A DNA stretch of 64,000 bases from Mycobacterium sp. Root265 (GTDB lineage Bacteria > Actinomycetota > Actinomycetes > Mycobacteriales > Mycobacteriaceae): positions 30,805 to 94,804 of the forward strand of contig NZ_LMJA01000006.1 in assembly GCF_001428895.1 (NCBI RefSeq), written 5' to 3'. Both the position numbers and the translations under genes were made by a program. The notes beneath the pieces were generated by a model. The model was not told where the DNA came from and did not search any database. It worked only from the letters and a program-made list of their open reading frames with translations. Numbering within the stretch: the stretch's first letter is position 1; each line of letters begins with the position of its first letter. Below are positions 1 to 8,528 of this stretch, piece by piece.

Positions 1-482
1 CCGATGACGGCCAGCGCGAACGGGAACGACAGGCTCTGCAGGTCGAACTCGAAGAACGACGGGCCGAACGGCACGCCCAGCTGGATCTTCTGGTAGATCG
101 TCGGCATCAGCCCCCAGAACACCAGCTGCACGTACACCGGGGTGCCGCGGAAGATCCACAGGAACACCCAGGCCACCGCGCTGAGCACCGGGTTCGCCGA
201 CAGCCGCATCACCGTGAGGATCACGCCCAGCACGACGCCGATCACCATCGCGTAGATGGTCAGCTGCAGGGTGTTGAACACGCCGAGCAGAATCCGCTCG
301 TTGAACAGGTACTCGGCGAAGGTGGACCAGCCGTAGGCCGGATTGGTGGCGGCCCCGTAGAGGAAGAGGCCGACCACGACGATGATGACGGTCGCCGCCA
401 CCCACCTCCAGGGATGGCGCAGCGGTACCGCGTCGATGGCTTGCGCTGTGTCGGACGGTGGCGGCGAACCGGCATCACTCAT
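1..482 (-). CDS. Amino-acid ABC transporter permease (partial, 3' end outside window)
   Basis: The ATG is at 482 and the frame stays open to the window edge, giving the N-terminal 160 residues. A hydrophilic start is followed by a membrane segment near residues 30-50 (VAATVIIVVVGLFLYG). A region typical of the HisM/GlnP family follows, including FNTLQLTIYAMVIGVVLG and the RGTPVYVQLVFW stretch characteristic of polar amino-acid permeases. The binding-protein gene lies immediately upstream with a 15-bp gap, so the two are one operon. The family imports polar amino acids across the inner membrane together with a GlnQ-type ATPase, presumably encoded beyond the left edge. Substrate cannot be told from sequence. 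Confidence 0.9.
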   Translation of the reverse strand, partial: MSDAGSPPPSDTAQAIDAVPLRHPWRWVAATVIIVVVGLFLYGAATNPAYGWSTFAEYLFNERILLGVFNTLQLTIYAMVIGVVLGVILTVMRLSANPVLSAVAWVFLWIFRGTPVYVQLVFWGLMPTIYQKIQLGVPFGPSFFEFDLQSLSFPFALAVI

Positions 483-497
483 AGGTGTCGCGTGCTC

Positions 498-1412
498 CTA
501 GGAAACCGCGCCGTTGATCACCGGCTTGTCGATCATGCCCTCTTCCAGGCCCCAGTTCGCGGCGATCTCCTTGTACTTGCCGGACTCGATCAGGTGCTCG
601 AGCGCCTGCAGCAGCGACTGCGCCAGCGGCGATTCCTTCTCCACCGGCCAGCCGTAGGGCGCGGAGTCGAAGGTCTCACCGGCCTGCTCGAGCTTGCCGT
701 TGGTCTGCTTGATCGCGTACAGCGTCACCGGGGAGTCGGCCGACATCGCGTCGGCCTGCCCGAGCACGACGGCGTTGGTGGCCGCGTCCTGGCTGTCGAA
801 CGGAATGATCTCGATGGGCGGCTGCCCGGCGTCGGTGCACTTCGTGTTGCGCGCGGGAAGCTCTTCGGTTTCCTGCACCGTGGTCGCCTGCACCGCGACC
901 TTCTTCCCGCAGGCGTTCTCCGGGTCGATGGCGTCGCCCGCCGGCTGCGCCCACAAGGTGCCTGCGGAGAAGTAGGTGACGAAGTCGACCTGCTGCTCGC
1001 GCTCCTTGCTGTCGGTGAACGACGACATGCCGACGTTGAAGGTTCCGCCCTGGATGGACGGAATGATCTTCGCGAAATCGGACTCACGGTATTCCGGGGT
1101 CAGCCCGAGTGTGCCGGCGACGGCGTTCATCAGGTCGACGTCGAACCCGACGATCTTGCCGGCCTCGTCCTTGAACTCGTTGGGCGCGTACGGGATGTTC
1201 ACCCCGACGATCAGTTTGCCCGAAGCCTTGATCGCTTCCGGGACGGTGTTCGCGATCTCCTCCACCTTGTCGGCCGGCGCGGCCGCGGTCGGCGACTCTT
1301 CACCACCGCTCGGCTCCGAGCTCGAACAGCCCGACAGCGCCAGGGCGCCGGTCGCGGCGAAGACGGCCGCGATGCGCCAGAGCTTGTTCCGGTCCTGGAT
1401 TCCACCAAACAC
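498..1412 (-). CDS. Amino-acid ABC transporter substrate-binding lipoprotein
   Basis: This is a 304-residue family 3 extracellular solute-binding protein. A GTG start at 1412 is preceded by a GAGGG ribosome-binding site about 6 nt away. The signal sequence ends in the lipobox LSGC (Cys near residue 29), followed by a Ser/Glu/Gly-rich linker, so the mature protein should be a membrane-anchored lipoprotein. IVGVNIPYAPNEFKDE and IVGFDVDLMNAVAGTLG are the usual N-lobe ligand-binding signatures of polar amino-acid binding proteins such as GlnH, HisJ and FliY. It sits 15 bp upstream of the permease and presumably delivers substrate to it. The exact amino acid is not predictable. Confidence 0.92.
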   Translation of the reverse strand: MFGGIQDRNKLWRIAAVFAATGALALSGCSSSEPSGGEESPTAAAPADKVEEIANTVPEAIKASGKLIVGVNIPYAPNEFKDEAGKIVGFDVDLMNAVAGTLGLTPEYRESDFAKIIPSIQGGTFNVGMSSFTDSKEREQQVDFVTYFSAGTLWAQPAGDAIDPENACGKKVAVQATTVQETEELPARNTKCTDAGQPPIEIIPFDSQDAATNAVVLGQADAMSADSPVTLYAIKQTNGKLEQAGETFDSAPYGWPVEKESPLAQSLLQALEHLIESGKYKEIAANWGLEEGMIDKPVINGAVS

Positions 1413-1733
1413 GGTATCCCTCTACTTTCTTGTATGAGTTGTCACAGTCTCGTCTGTCGACATCTCCAGCCAAGGACGTTAACGACCGATGGCCCAGCGC
1501 GCAGCGCCGGTAACGGAACAGTAGTGGAGCCGTAACGTCGAAGCAGGAGAACGCGGCAGTCCTCATCAAATTGCAGCGACTCCGGCATACCCTTCGGGCC
1601 TGCGGAATCAGTACCACGGGCTTGGACATGGCTACTGTCGCGGGCGGTTTCGCGCCATGGGCGGGTTTGCCCGGCTACCCGCAGCGAGCGGGAATCCGGA
1701 CCGCCCGGCCCCAGCCTGTGCGACACTCACCGC
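1413..1733. other. 321-bp divergent intergenic region
   Basis: This gap separates the leftward amino-acid importer from the rightward HdeD-like gene and should hold both promoters. Visible elements are an 8-bp palindrome CGTTAACG at 1477-1484 and two GTAACG hexamers at 1510-1515 and 1532-1537, 22 bp apart (about two helical turns). They could be regulator half-sites, but no known operator is matched convincingly. No credible small gene was seen. Confidence 0.5.
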
Positions 1734-2363
1734 ATGCAAACCGCTGCTCCCCCAACCTTGTTGCCGCAACTGTGGAAGTCGACCCTGATCTCGGGTGTGC
1801 TGGCAGTGGGACTCGGCGTCGCCGTCGTCGCGTGGCCGGGTATCTCCATCCTGGTGGCCGCCATCTTCTTCGGCGCCTACCTGCTCGTGACCGGCATTGC
1901 ACAGGTGGTGTTCGCCTTCAGCCTGCACGTGTCGGCCGGCGGCCGGGTGTTGCTGTTCATCAGCGGTGCCGCATCGGTGATCCTTGCGGTGCTGTCGTTC
2001 CGGCACCTGTTCGACGCGGTACTGCTGCTGGCCATCTGGATCGGCATCGGCTTCATCTTCCGCGGCGTCGCGACGGCGGTGTCGGCGATCAGCGACCCGA
2101 CGCTGCCGGGCCGCGGCTGGAACATCTTCGTCGGCGTGATCAGCCTGATCGCCGGCATCGTGGTGCTGGCCTCGCCCTTCGAGTCCATCGGCACACTGGC
2201 GCTGGTCACCGGGATCTGGCTGATCGTCATCGGTGTCATGGAGGTCATCACCGCCTTCGGTATCCGGTCCGCAGGCAAGAAACTCTCCCCGACCACACCC
2301 ACCACACCGGCGGAGCCGCCCGCCGAGCCGCCGGCACCCGCGGTGGCGGCACCGACCAGCTGA
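1734..2363 (+). CDS. HdeD-family (DUF308) membrane protein
   Basis: 209 residues with about six hydrophobic segments arranged as repeated two-helix units, for example LISGVLAVGLGVAVVAWPG, ISILVAAIFFGAYLLVTG and IFVGVISLIAGIVVLASPF. The recurring pattern of a helix, WPG or SPF, then a second helix is characteristic of the DUF308/HdeD family. A Pro/Ala-rich cytoplasmic tail follows (residues ~185-209). In enterobacteria HdeD is linked to acid resistance; in actinobacteria the role is unknown. No clear Shine-Dalgarno precedes the ATG, so leaderless translation is possible. It is transcribed in the same direction as cydA but separated by about 100 bp, so co-regulation is not assured. Confidence 0.85.
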   Translation: MQTAAPPTLLPQLWKSTLISGVLAVGLGVAVVAWPGISILVAAIFFGAYLLVTGIAQVVFAFSLHVSAGGRVLLFISGAASVILAVLSFRHLFDAVLLLAIWIGIGFIFRGVATAVSAISDPTLPGRGWNIFVGVISLIAGIVVLASPFESIGTLALVTGIWLIVIGVMEVITAFGIRSAGKKLSPTTPTTPAEPPAEPPAPAVAAPTS

Positions 2364-2401
2364 GTAATCCGCGCCACGATTACTGGGCATGTGGACAGGG
2401 G

Positions 2402-2424
2402 GACTACTACACTCTGTCGTAGTC
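2402..2424. promoter_or_regulatory. Inverted repeat and -10-like element upstream of cydA
   Basis: A perfect 6-bp inverted repeat, GACTAC-N11-GTAGTC, lies about 40 bp before cydA. The spacer contains TACACT, a good sigma-A -10 hexamer, so a bound repressor would cover the promoter. The inner part reads TACTACA-N3-TGTcGTA, resembling BlaI/MecI-family operators with TACA/TGTA cores. The symmetry is seen directly; the identity of the regulator is inference. Confidence 0.5.
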
Positions 2425-2464
2425 GAGCAATGGAGCTCGATCCGCAGCCGAGAAGTTGGTGCAC

Positions 2465-3913
2465 ATGGAAGCGCTCGACGTCGCACGGTGGCAGTTCGGA
2501 ATCACCACCGTCTACCACTTCATCTTCGTGCCGCTCACGATCGGCCTGGCACCGCTCATCGCGGTGTTCCAGACGTTGTGGGTCATCACCGACAACACCG
2601 CCTGGTACCGGCTGACCCGGTTCTTCGGCAAGCTCTTCCTGATCAACTTCGCGCTCGGCGTGGCCACCGGCATCGTTCAGGAATTCCAGTTCGGGATGAA
2701 CTGGAGCGAGTACTCACGATTCGTCGGTGACGTCTTCGGCGCACCGCTGGCCATGGAGGGCCTGGTCGCCTTCTTCTTCGAGTCGACCTTCCTGGGCCTG
2801 TGGATCTTCGGCTGGACCCGGCTCCCCAAGCTGGTCCATCTGGGGTGTATCTGGATCGTCGCGTTCGCCGTCAACGCCTCGGCGTTCTTCATCATCGCCG
2901 CGAACTCCTTCATGCAGCACCCGGTCGGTGCGCGGTACAACCCTGAGACCGGACGCGCGGAACTGACCAGCATCGTCGAACTGTTCACCAACAACACTGC
3001 GCTGGCGGCGTTCCCGCATGCGGTGGCCGGCGCATTCCTGGTGGCCGGGACCTTCGTCGCCGGCGTCTGTGCGTGGTGGATGGTGCGCGACCCGGACAAC
3101 CCCGACGCCCGCACCATGCACCGGCCCGCCGCGATCCTGGGCTGTCTCGTCGCCTTCGTCGCCGCGGCCGGGCTGGCCTACACCGGCGACGTCCAGGGCA
3201 AGTTGATGTTCCAGCAGCAGCCGATGAAGATGGCCTCGGCCGAATCGTTGTGCCACACCGAGGTCGACCCCGACTTCTCCATCCTCACCGTCGGCACGCA
3301 CAACAACTGCGACAGCGTGACCCACCTCATCGAGGTGCCCTACGTGCTGCCGTTCCTGGCCGAGGGCAAGTTCAATGGCGTCGAATTGCAGGGCGTACAG
3401 GACCTGCAGGCCGAATACGAGCAGAAGTTCGGCCCCGGCGACTACCGGCCCAACCTGTTCGTCACCTATTGGTCGTTCCGCGCCATGATCGGCTTCCTGG
3501 CGGTACCAATGCTTTTCGCGATGACCGCGCTGTGGCTCACCCGCGGCGGCCGGATACCCCGGCAGCGGTGGTTCGCATGGTTCGCACTCGCGACGCTGCC
3601 GACACCGTTCCTGGCCAACAGCGCCGGCTGGGTGTTCACCGAGATGGGCCGCCAGCCATGGGTGGTCGCGCCCAACCCGACCGGCGATCCGGTGCTGCGA
3701 CTCACTGTCTCCCAGGGTGTGTCGCACCATTCCGCGGGCATGGTGCTGACCTCACTGATCATCTTCACTGCGATCTATGCCGTGCTGGCGGTGATCTGGT
3801 TCTGGCTGATCCGGCGCTATGTCGTCGAGGGCCCGCTGGAGCACGACACCGAACCCATCCCACCGACCCCGCCCGGCGAGGACGAGGTCGCACCACTCTC
3901 GTTCGCGTATTAG
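2465..3913 (+). CDS. cydA: Cytochrome bd quinol oxidase subunit I
   Basis: 482 residues from the ATG at 2465 (MEALDVARWQFG). A TTG nine bases upstream is also in frame but fits the weak GAGAAG ribosome-binding site less well. The N-terminal block WQFGITTVYHFIFVPLTIGL carries the conserved His of the heme region. The protein continues with multiple transmembrane helices, GRQPW near the C-terminal third and a short periplasmic Q loop, as in other actinobacterial CydA. Together with CydB it oxidises menaquinol and reduces O2 with high affinity, giving tolerance of low oxygen and of inhibitors of the bcc-aa3 branch. It is the first gene of the cydABDC operon. Confidence 0.97.
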   Translation: MEALDVARWQFGITTVYHFIFVPLTIGLAPLIAVFQTLWVITDNTAWYRLTRFFGKLFLINFALGVATGIVQEFQFGMNWSEYSRFVGDVFGAPLAMEGLVAFFFESTFLGLWIFGWTRLPKLVHLGCIWIVAFAVNASAFFIIAANSFMQHPVGARYNPETGRAELTSIVELFTNNTALAAFPHAVAGAFLVAGTFVAGVCAWWMVRDPDNPDARTMHRPAAILGCLVAFVAAAGLAYTGDVQGKLMFQQQPMKMASAESLCHTEVDPDFSILTVGTHNNCDSVTHLIEVPYVLPFLAEGKFNGVELQGVQDLQAEYEQKFGPGDYRPNLFVTYWSFRAMIGFLAVPMLFAMTALWLTRGGRIPRQRWFAWFALATLPTPFLANSAGWVFTEMGRQPWVVAPNPTGDPVLRLTVSQGVSHHSAGMVLTSLIIFTAIYAVLAVIWFWLIRRYVVEGPLEHDTEPIPPTPPGEDEVAPLSFAY

Positions 3914-3923
3914 GAGGCGCACC

Positions 3924-4973
3924 ATGAATCTTCAGATTTTCTGGTTCGTCACGCTGGCGGTGCTGTTCGTCGGCTTCCTGGTGCTGGAGGGTTTCGACTT
4001 CGGTGTCGGCATGCTGATGGCCGTCTTCGGCCGCAGCGCCGCAAAGGATTCCAGGGACCCGGAGAAGCACCGCCGCGCCGTACTCAACACCATCGGACCG
4101 GTCTGGGATGGCAACGAGGTTTGGCTGATCACCGCAGGCGGTGCCATGTTCGCGGCGTTCCCCGGCATGTACGCCACCATGTTCTCCGGCCTCTACCTAC
4201 CGCTGCTGGCCATTCTGGTCGCGATGATCGTCCGGGTCTGCGCCATCGAATGGCGCGGCAAGGTCGACGATCCGACCTGGCGCCGCCGGGCCGATATCGC
4301 CATCGCGGTCGGGTCCTGGGTGCCCGCGGTGCTGTGGGGCGTCACCTTCGCCGCGCTGCTGCGCGGCCTGCCCGTGGACGCCGACCACCAGATCGCGCTG
4401 GGCTTCGGCGACGTGCTCAACCCATACACGATCCTGGGCGGGCTCTCGACGTGCGGGCTGTTCCTGCTGCACGGCTCGGTGTTCGTGACGCTGAAAACCG
4501 AAGGCGCAGTGCACACCGACGCCCGTCGCTACTCCCGCCGGCTGGCGCTGCCGGTGACCGCGGTACTGCTGGTCTTCGGGCTGTGGACACAACTGTCCTA
4601 CGGCACCCACTGGACCTGGCTGGTGCTCGGTTTCGCGGTGGTGTGCCAGCTGAGCGTGATCATGCTGGTTTTCACCGACGGTGGTGACGGGCTGGCGTTC
4701 AGTTGCACCGCCGCCGTGGTGATCGCCGTGGTGGTGCTGATCTTCGGCAGCCTGTATCCCAACCTCATCCCGTCGTCGCTGGATCCGGCCTGGAGCCTGA
4801 CCATCTACAACGCGTCATCCTCGGCGTACACGCTGAAGATCATGACCTGGGCGGCGGTCCTGGTCACCCCGCTGGTGCTCGTCTACCAGGGCTGGACCTA
4901 CTGGGTGTTCCGGCAACGCATCTCGGCCGAACGGATACCGGACCCCGCGGGCCTGTCCCCGCGGATACCGTGA
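3924..4973 (+). CDS. cydB: Cytochrome bd quinol oxidase subunit II
   Basis: 349 residues. The start MNLQIFWF at 3924 is chosen because a strong AGGAGG lies 6 bp upstream; the same frame stays open farther upstream inside cydA, but that part is a shadow. Typical CydB features are FLVLEGFDFGVGML in the first helix, the GPVWDGNEVWLITAGGAMFAAFP block, and about eight further membrane segments. The subunit stabilises the heme-bearing CydA in the inner membrane. It lies 10 bp after cydA, and its stop overlaps the cydD GTG start, so the operon is translationally coupled. Confidence 0.97.
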   Translation: MNLQIFWFVTLAVLFVGFLVLEGFDFGVGMLMAVFGRSAAKDSRDPEKHRRAVLNTIGPVWDGNEVWLITAGGAMFAAFPGMYATMFSGLYLPLLAILVAMIVRVCAIEWRGKVDDPTWRRRADIAIAVGSWVPAVLWGVTFAALLRGLPVDADHQIALGFGDVLNPYTILGGLSTCGLFLLHGSVFVTLKTEGAVHTDARRYSRRLALPVTAVLLVFGLWTQLSYGTHWTWLVLGFAVVCQLSVIMLVFTDGGDGLAFSCTAAVVIAVVVLIFGSLYPNLIPSSLDPAWSLTIYNASSSAYTLKIMTWAAVLVTPLVLVYQGWTYWVFRQRISAERIPDPAGLSPRIP

Positions 4974-6595
4974 CGCTCGGCAGCACCCCGGGACTGCGCC
5001 GCTACCTCGCCGCGGCGGTACTGTACGGCGCGGTGATCGCGGCCGCCACCGTGGCCGGGGCCTGTGTGCTGGCCCGGGTGGTCGCCGGGATCATCACCGA
5101 CCCGGCAACCCGCACGCTCGGGCACTGGACCGCCGAGCTGACGATGCTGGCCGGCGTGTGGGCGGCACGGGTGGTCGCCCAACGCCTTCAGGCCGGACTG
5201 AGCCAGCGAGCGGCGACCGCGGTGATCGGCGAGCTGTCCGCGAACGTCCTGCGGACGGTGACCGCGCTGCCTCCGCAACGCTTGCAGGCGGTGCGCGACG
5301 AGGCCACCGTGGTGATCACCCGGGGACTGGACGGGCTGCGGCCCTACTTCACCGGCTACCTGCCCGCGGTCATCTCGGCCGGAATCCTGACCCCGGCAAC
5401 GGTGGTGGTGCTCGCCGCGACAGATCTGCAGGCCGCTGCCGTGGTGGCGGTGGCGCTACCGCTCATCCCGTTGTTCATGGTGCTCATCGGACGGCTGACC
5501 GCCGACCGGTCCGCCGCGGCGCTCACCGCCATGACGACCCTGCAGTCGCGGTTGCTCGATCTCGTCGCCGGGATACCGACCCTGCGCGCGCTGGGACGGG
5601 CATCGGGTCCCGCCCACCGCATCTCGGAATTGAGTGCTGCACATCGCCGTTCGGCAATGGAGACACTGCGCATCGCCTTTCTGTCGGCGGCCGTGCTCGA
5701 GCTGATCGCCACCCTGGGCGTCGCGCTGGTCGCGGTGAACGTCGGCCTGCGACTGGTGTTCGGGGAGATGCCGCTCGTCGCGGCTCTGACGGCGCTGCTG
5801 CTGGCACCGGAGGTGTTCTGGCCGTTGCGCAGGGTCGGCGTGCAGTTCCACGCCGCCCAGGACGGCAAGGCCGCCGCCGACGCCGCGCTGGCACTGATCG
5901 ACGACGAACCTCGGCGGCCCGCCGGAACCCGGGCGCCGGCCGACTCACGGATCGGGATCGAGCTCCAGGAGCTGTCGGTCGCCGGGCGGGATGGCCTGGC
6001 GCCCGACGGCCTCAGCGCCGCCATCGGGCCGGGCCGCGTCACCGTGCTCACCGGGCCCAACGGCAGCGGGAAGACCACGGCGTTGACAGCCATTCTCGGG
6101 TTGACCGCGCCCACCGCGGGCCGGGTCCTGATCGACGGTGTGGACATCGCCGACATCGACCTGGCGCAGTGGTGGAGCCGCATCTCCTGGCTGCCGCAGC
6201 GCCCCGCGCTGCTGCCCGGCACGGTACGCAGCAACCTGGAGCTGTTCGGCCCCCTGCCCGATATCGACGGTGCCTGCCGCGCCGCGGGATTCGACGAGGT
6301 GCTGGCCACCCTGCCCGCCGGCCTCGACGAGGTGATCGGGCGCGGCGGCACCGGGTTGTCGCTGGGGCAGCGTCAACGCCTCGGGCTGGCGCGGGCGCTG
6401 GGATCGACCGCGCCGGTGCTGCTGCTCGACGAGCCGACCGCCCACCTCGACGGCGAGGCGGAATCGCGCGTGCTGTCCGCGATCTCGGCCCGGGCCGCAG
6501 CCGGAACGACCGTGTTGGTGGTCGGCCACCGCGGACCGGTGCTGTCCGTCGGCGATGATGTCGTACAACTCGGTGGTGCCCATGTCCACCCGTGA
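4970..6595 (+). CDS. cydD: Heterodimeric ABC exporter subunit CydD (cytochrome bd assembly)
   Basis: 541 residues from a GTG at 4970 that overlaps the cydB stop by 4 bp (GTGA); the frame continues upstream within cydB but that part is not coding. The N-terminal half is a six-helix ABC exporter domain. The C-terminal half is a nucleotide-binding domain with Walker A GPNGSGKTTA, signature LSLGQRQRLGLARAL and Walker B VLLLDEPTAHLDGE. CydDC exports thiols and/or handles heme in a way needed to mature cytochrome bd. Its partner CydC starts within its last codons. It is slightly shorter than many homologues but complete by motif. Confidence 0.94.
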   Translation: MTLGSTPGLRRYLAAAVLYGAVIAAATVAGACVLARVVAGIITDPATRTLGHWTAELTMLAGVWAARVVAQRLQAGLSQRAATAVIGELSANVLRTVTALPPQRLQAVRDEATVVITRGLDGLRPYFTGYLPAVISAGILTPATVVVLAATDLQAAAVVAVALPLIPLFMVLIGRLTADRSAAALTAMTTLQSRLLDLVAGIPTLRALGRASGPAHRISELSAAHRRSAMETLRIAFLSAAVLELIATLGVALVAVNVGLRLVFGEMPLVAALTALLLAPEVFWPLRRVGVQFHAAQDGKAAADAALALIDDEPRRPAGTRAPADSRIGIELQELSVAGRDGLAPDGLSAAIGPGRVTVLTGPNGSGKTTALTAILGLTAPTAGRVLIDGVDIADIDLAQWWSRISWLPQRPALLPGTVRSNLELFGPLPDIDGACRAAGFDEVLATLPAGLDEVIGRGGTGLSLGQRQRLGLARALGSTAPVLLLDEPTAHLDGEAESRVLSAISARAAAGTTVLVVGHRGPVLSVGDDVVQLGGAHVHP

Positions 6596-8078
6596 TGTGT
6601 GGCGCCTCCTTGAACCCCGGCTCCCCCGGCTGCTCCTCGCGGTGTTGTTCGGCACCCTGGCGCTCGGCAGCGCCCTGGCCCTGGCCACCGTCGCGGCCTG
6701 GCTGATCACCCGCGCCTGGCAGATGCCGCCGGTGCTCGACCTGACGGTGGCCGTCGTGGCGGTGCGGGCACTCGGCATATCCCGCGGGGTGTTCAGTTAC
6801 TGCGAACGACTTGCCATTCACGACACCGCTTTACGCGCCGCGGGCAACACCCGGGTCGGCCTGTACCGCAGGCTGGTCGACGTGCCGCCGGAGACCGCGC
6901 TGCGGTTGCACAGCGGTGATCTGGTGGCCCGGGTCGGCGCCTCGGTCGATGACCTCGCCGATGTACTGGTGCGCGCCATCCTGCCGATCTGCGTGGCCGC
7001 GGTGCTCTCCGGCGCCGCGGTCATCATCATCGCGCTGATCTCGCCGGTGGCCGCGGCGGTCCTCGCGGCCTGCCTGCTGGTGGCCGGCGTGGCCGCGCCC
7101 TGGCTGTCGGGGCGCGCCGCCGTCGCCACCGAAGCACTTGCGGCCGAGCATCACAGCGCCCGCGATACCGCGACCCTGCTGGCGCTGGAACACGCGGCCG
7201 AACTGCGGGTGGCGGGCCGTCTCGATCGGGTGATCGCCGAATCTGTGCGCGAGCACCACGATCTGGGCCGAGCCCAGGACCGGGCAGCGGCACCCGCCGC
7301 AGCCGCGGGTGCGGTATCCACGGCCGCGGTGGGCATTTCGGTGCTCGGAGCCGTCATCGTCGGGATCATGATCGCCGGACACACCAGCCCGATGTCACTG
7401 GCCATCCTGATGCTGGTGCCGCTGTCGGCTTTCGAGGCCACCGCCGCGCTACCCGCCGCTGCCGCCCAGCTGGTGCGCTCCAGGATCGCCGCCCACCGGC
7501 TCACCGACCTCACGGCAACACCGGCGTCCACCCGGTCGCGACCCGAAACCGGCCGGGTCAGCCTGTCCCCCGGCGACAGGCTTGCCGTCCTGGGCCCGAG
7601 CGGATGCGGGAAGACCACCATGCTGATGTCCATCGCCGCCGGCTACCCCGAGACCCCGCTCACCGCAGCGTTCTTCGCCGAGGACGCCCACCTGTTCGAC
7701 ACCACCGTGCGGGACAACCTGCTGGTGGGCCGCGGAGACGCCACCGACGATCAGCTGACCGCGGCACTGCACGACGTCGGGCTGGGCGACTGGCTGGCCG
7801 GGCTGCCCGACGGTCTGTCGACCATGCTGGCAGGCGGGGCGGCCGCCGTCTCGGCCGGGCAACGTCGCCGTCTGCTGCTGGCCAGAGCGCTCATCTCCGA
7901 CTTCCCCATCCTGCTGCTCGACGAGCCGACCGAGCATCTCGACGCCGCCGACAGTGATCGCCTGCTCACCGAGTTGCTCACCCCGGGCGGTCTGCTCGCC
8001 GCCGACCGGACCGTCGTCGTCGCCACCCATCATCTGCCCGCCGAACTGCATTGCCCGGCCATCCGGCTGGGCCGGTAG
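6582..8078 (+). CDS. cydC: Heterodimeric ABC exporter subunit CydC (cytochrome bd assembly)
   Basis: 498 residues from the ATG at 6582 (MSTRDVWRLLEPR), overlapping cydD by 14 bp. An upstream in-frame start at 6555 lies deep inside cydD and is less likely. It has a membrane domain with six helices and an ATPase domain with Walker A GPSGCGKTTML, a signature region VSAGQRRRLLLARAL and Walker B ILLLDEPTEHLDA. The signature begins with VSAGQ rather than LSGGQ, as in many heterodimeric exporters with one degenerate site. It completes the cydABDC operon. Confidence 0.94.
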   Translation: MSTRDVWRLLEPRLPRLLLAVLFGTLALGSALALATVAAWLITRAWQMPPVLDLTVAVVAVRALGISRGVFSYCERLAIHDTALRAAGNTRVGLYRRLVDVPPETALRLHSGDLVARVGASVDDLADVLVRAILPICVAAVLSGAAVIIIALISPVAAAVLAACLLVAGVAAPWLSGRAAVATEALAAEHHSARDTATLLALEHAAELRVAGRLDRVIAESVREHHDLGRAQDRAAAPAAAAGAVSTAAVGISVLGAVIVGIMIAGHTSPMSLAILMLVPLSAFEATAALPAAAAQLVRSRIAAHRLTDLTATPASTRSRPETGRVSLSPGDRLAVLGPSGCGKTTMLMSIAAGYPETPLTAAFFAEDAHLFDTTVRDNLLVGRGDATDDQLTAALHDVGLGDWLAGLPDGLSTMLAGGAAAVSAGQRRRLLLARALISDFPILLLDEPTEHLDAADSDRLLTELLTPGGLLAADRTVVVATHHLPAELHCPAIRLGR

Positions 8079-8087
8079 CCTCACGCT

Positions 8088-8528
8088 ATGAGCTCCCCCG
8101 GGCCGTATCCCGCGCCGCACGCGCCCTACCCCGCGCACTATCCGCCGCCACCGATGCGGCCCCGCAACGAGCTGGGTACCTGGGCGCTGGTGCTGGCCAT
8201 GCTGGCGCTGCTGTTCTCGTGGAGCATCATCGGTGGTGTCATCGGCGGGCTGATCGCCGTGGTGCTGGGATTCGCCGGGCGCGGCAGGGCTGCGCGCGGT
8301 GAGGCAGATAACGGTCCGATCGCGAACGCCGGGATCGGTTTGGGCGCACTGGCCGTCATCGTGGGCGTCGCATTCGTCCCGATCTGGATCGGATTCTTCA
8401 CCGAGGCCGGCATGGGCGACTACGTCAGATGCATGGAGCAGGCGGGCACCGACCGCACCGCGCACACGCAGTGCGAGAACACTTTCCGCGAGCGGGTCGA
8501 GCGGGACTACGGCTTCTCCCCCGGCTGA
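8088..8528 (+). CDS. DUF4190-family small membrane protein
   Basis: 146 residues. A Pro/Tyr-rich N-terminus (PGPYPAPHAPYPAHYPPPP, residues ~4-22) precedes two hydrophobic hairpins (WALVLAMLALLFSWSIIGGVIGG and ANAGIGLGALAVIVGVAFVP), the pattern of the DUF4190 family. A short C-terminal domain with two Cys residues follows. It starts 9 bp after cydC and could be read with it, but no functional link to cytochrome bd is known to me. Its 3' end overlaps the convergent thioesterase gene by 22 bp. Confidence 0.8.
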   Translation: MSSPGPYPAPHAPYPAHYPPPPMRPRNELGTWALVLAMLALLFSWSIIGGVIGGLIAVVLGFAGRGRAARGEADNGPIANAGIGLGALAVIVGVAFVPIWIGFFTEAGMGDYVRCMEQAGTDRTAHTQCENTFRERVERDYGFSPG

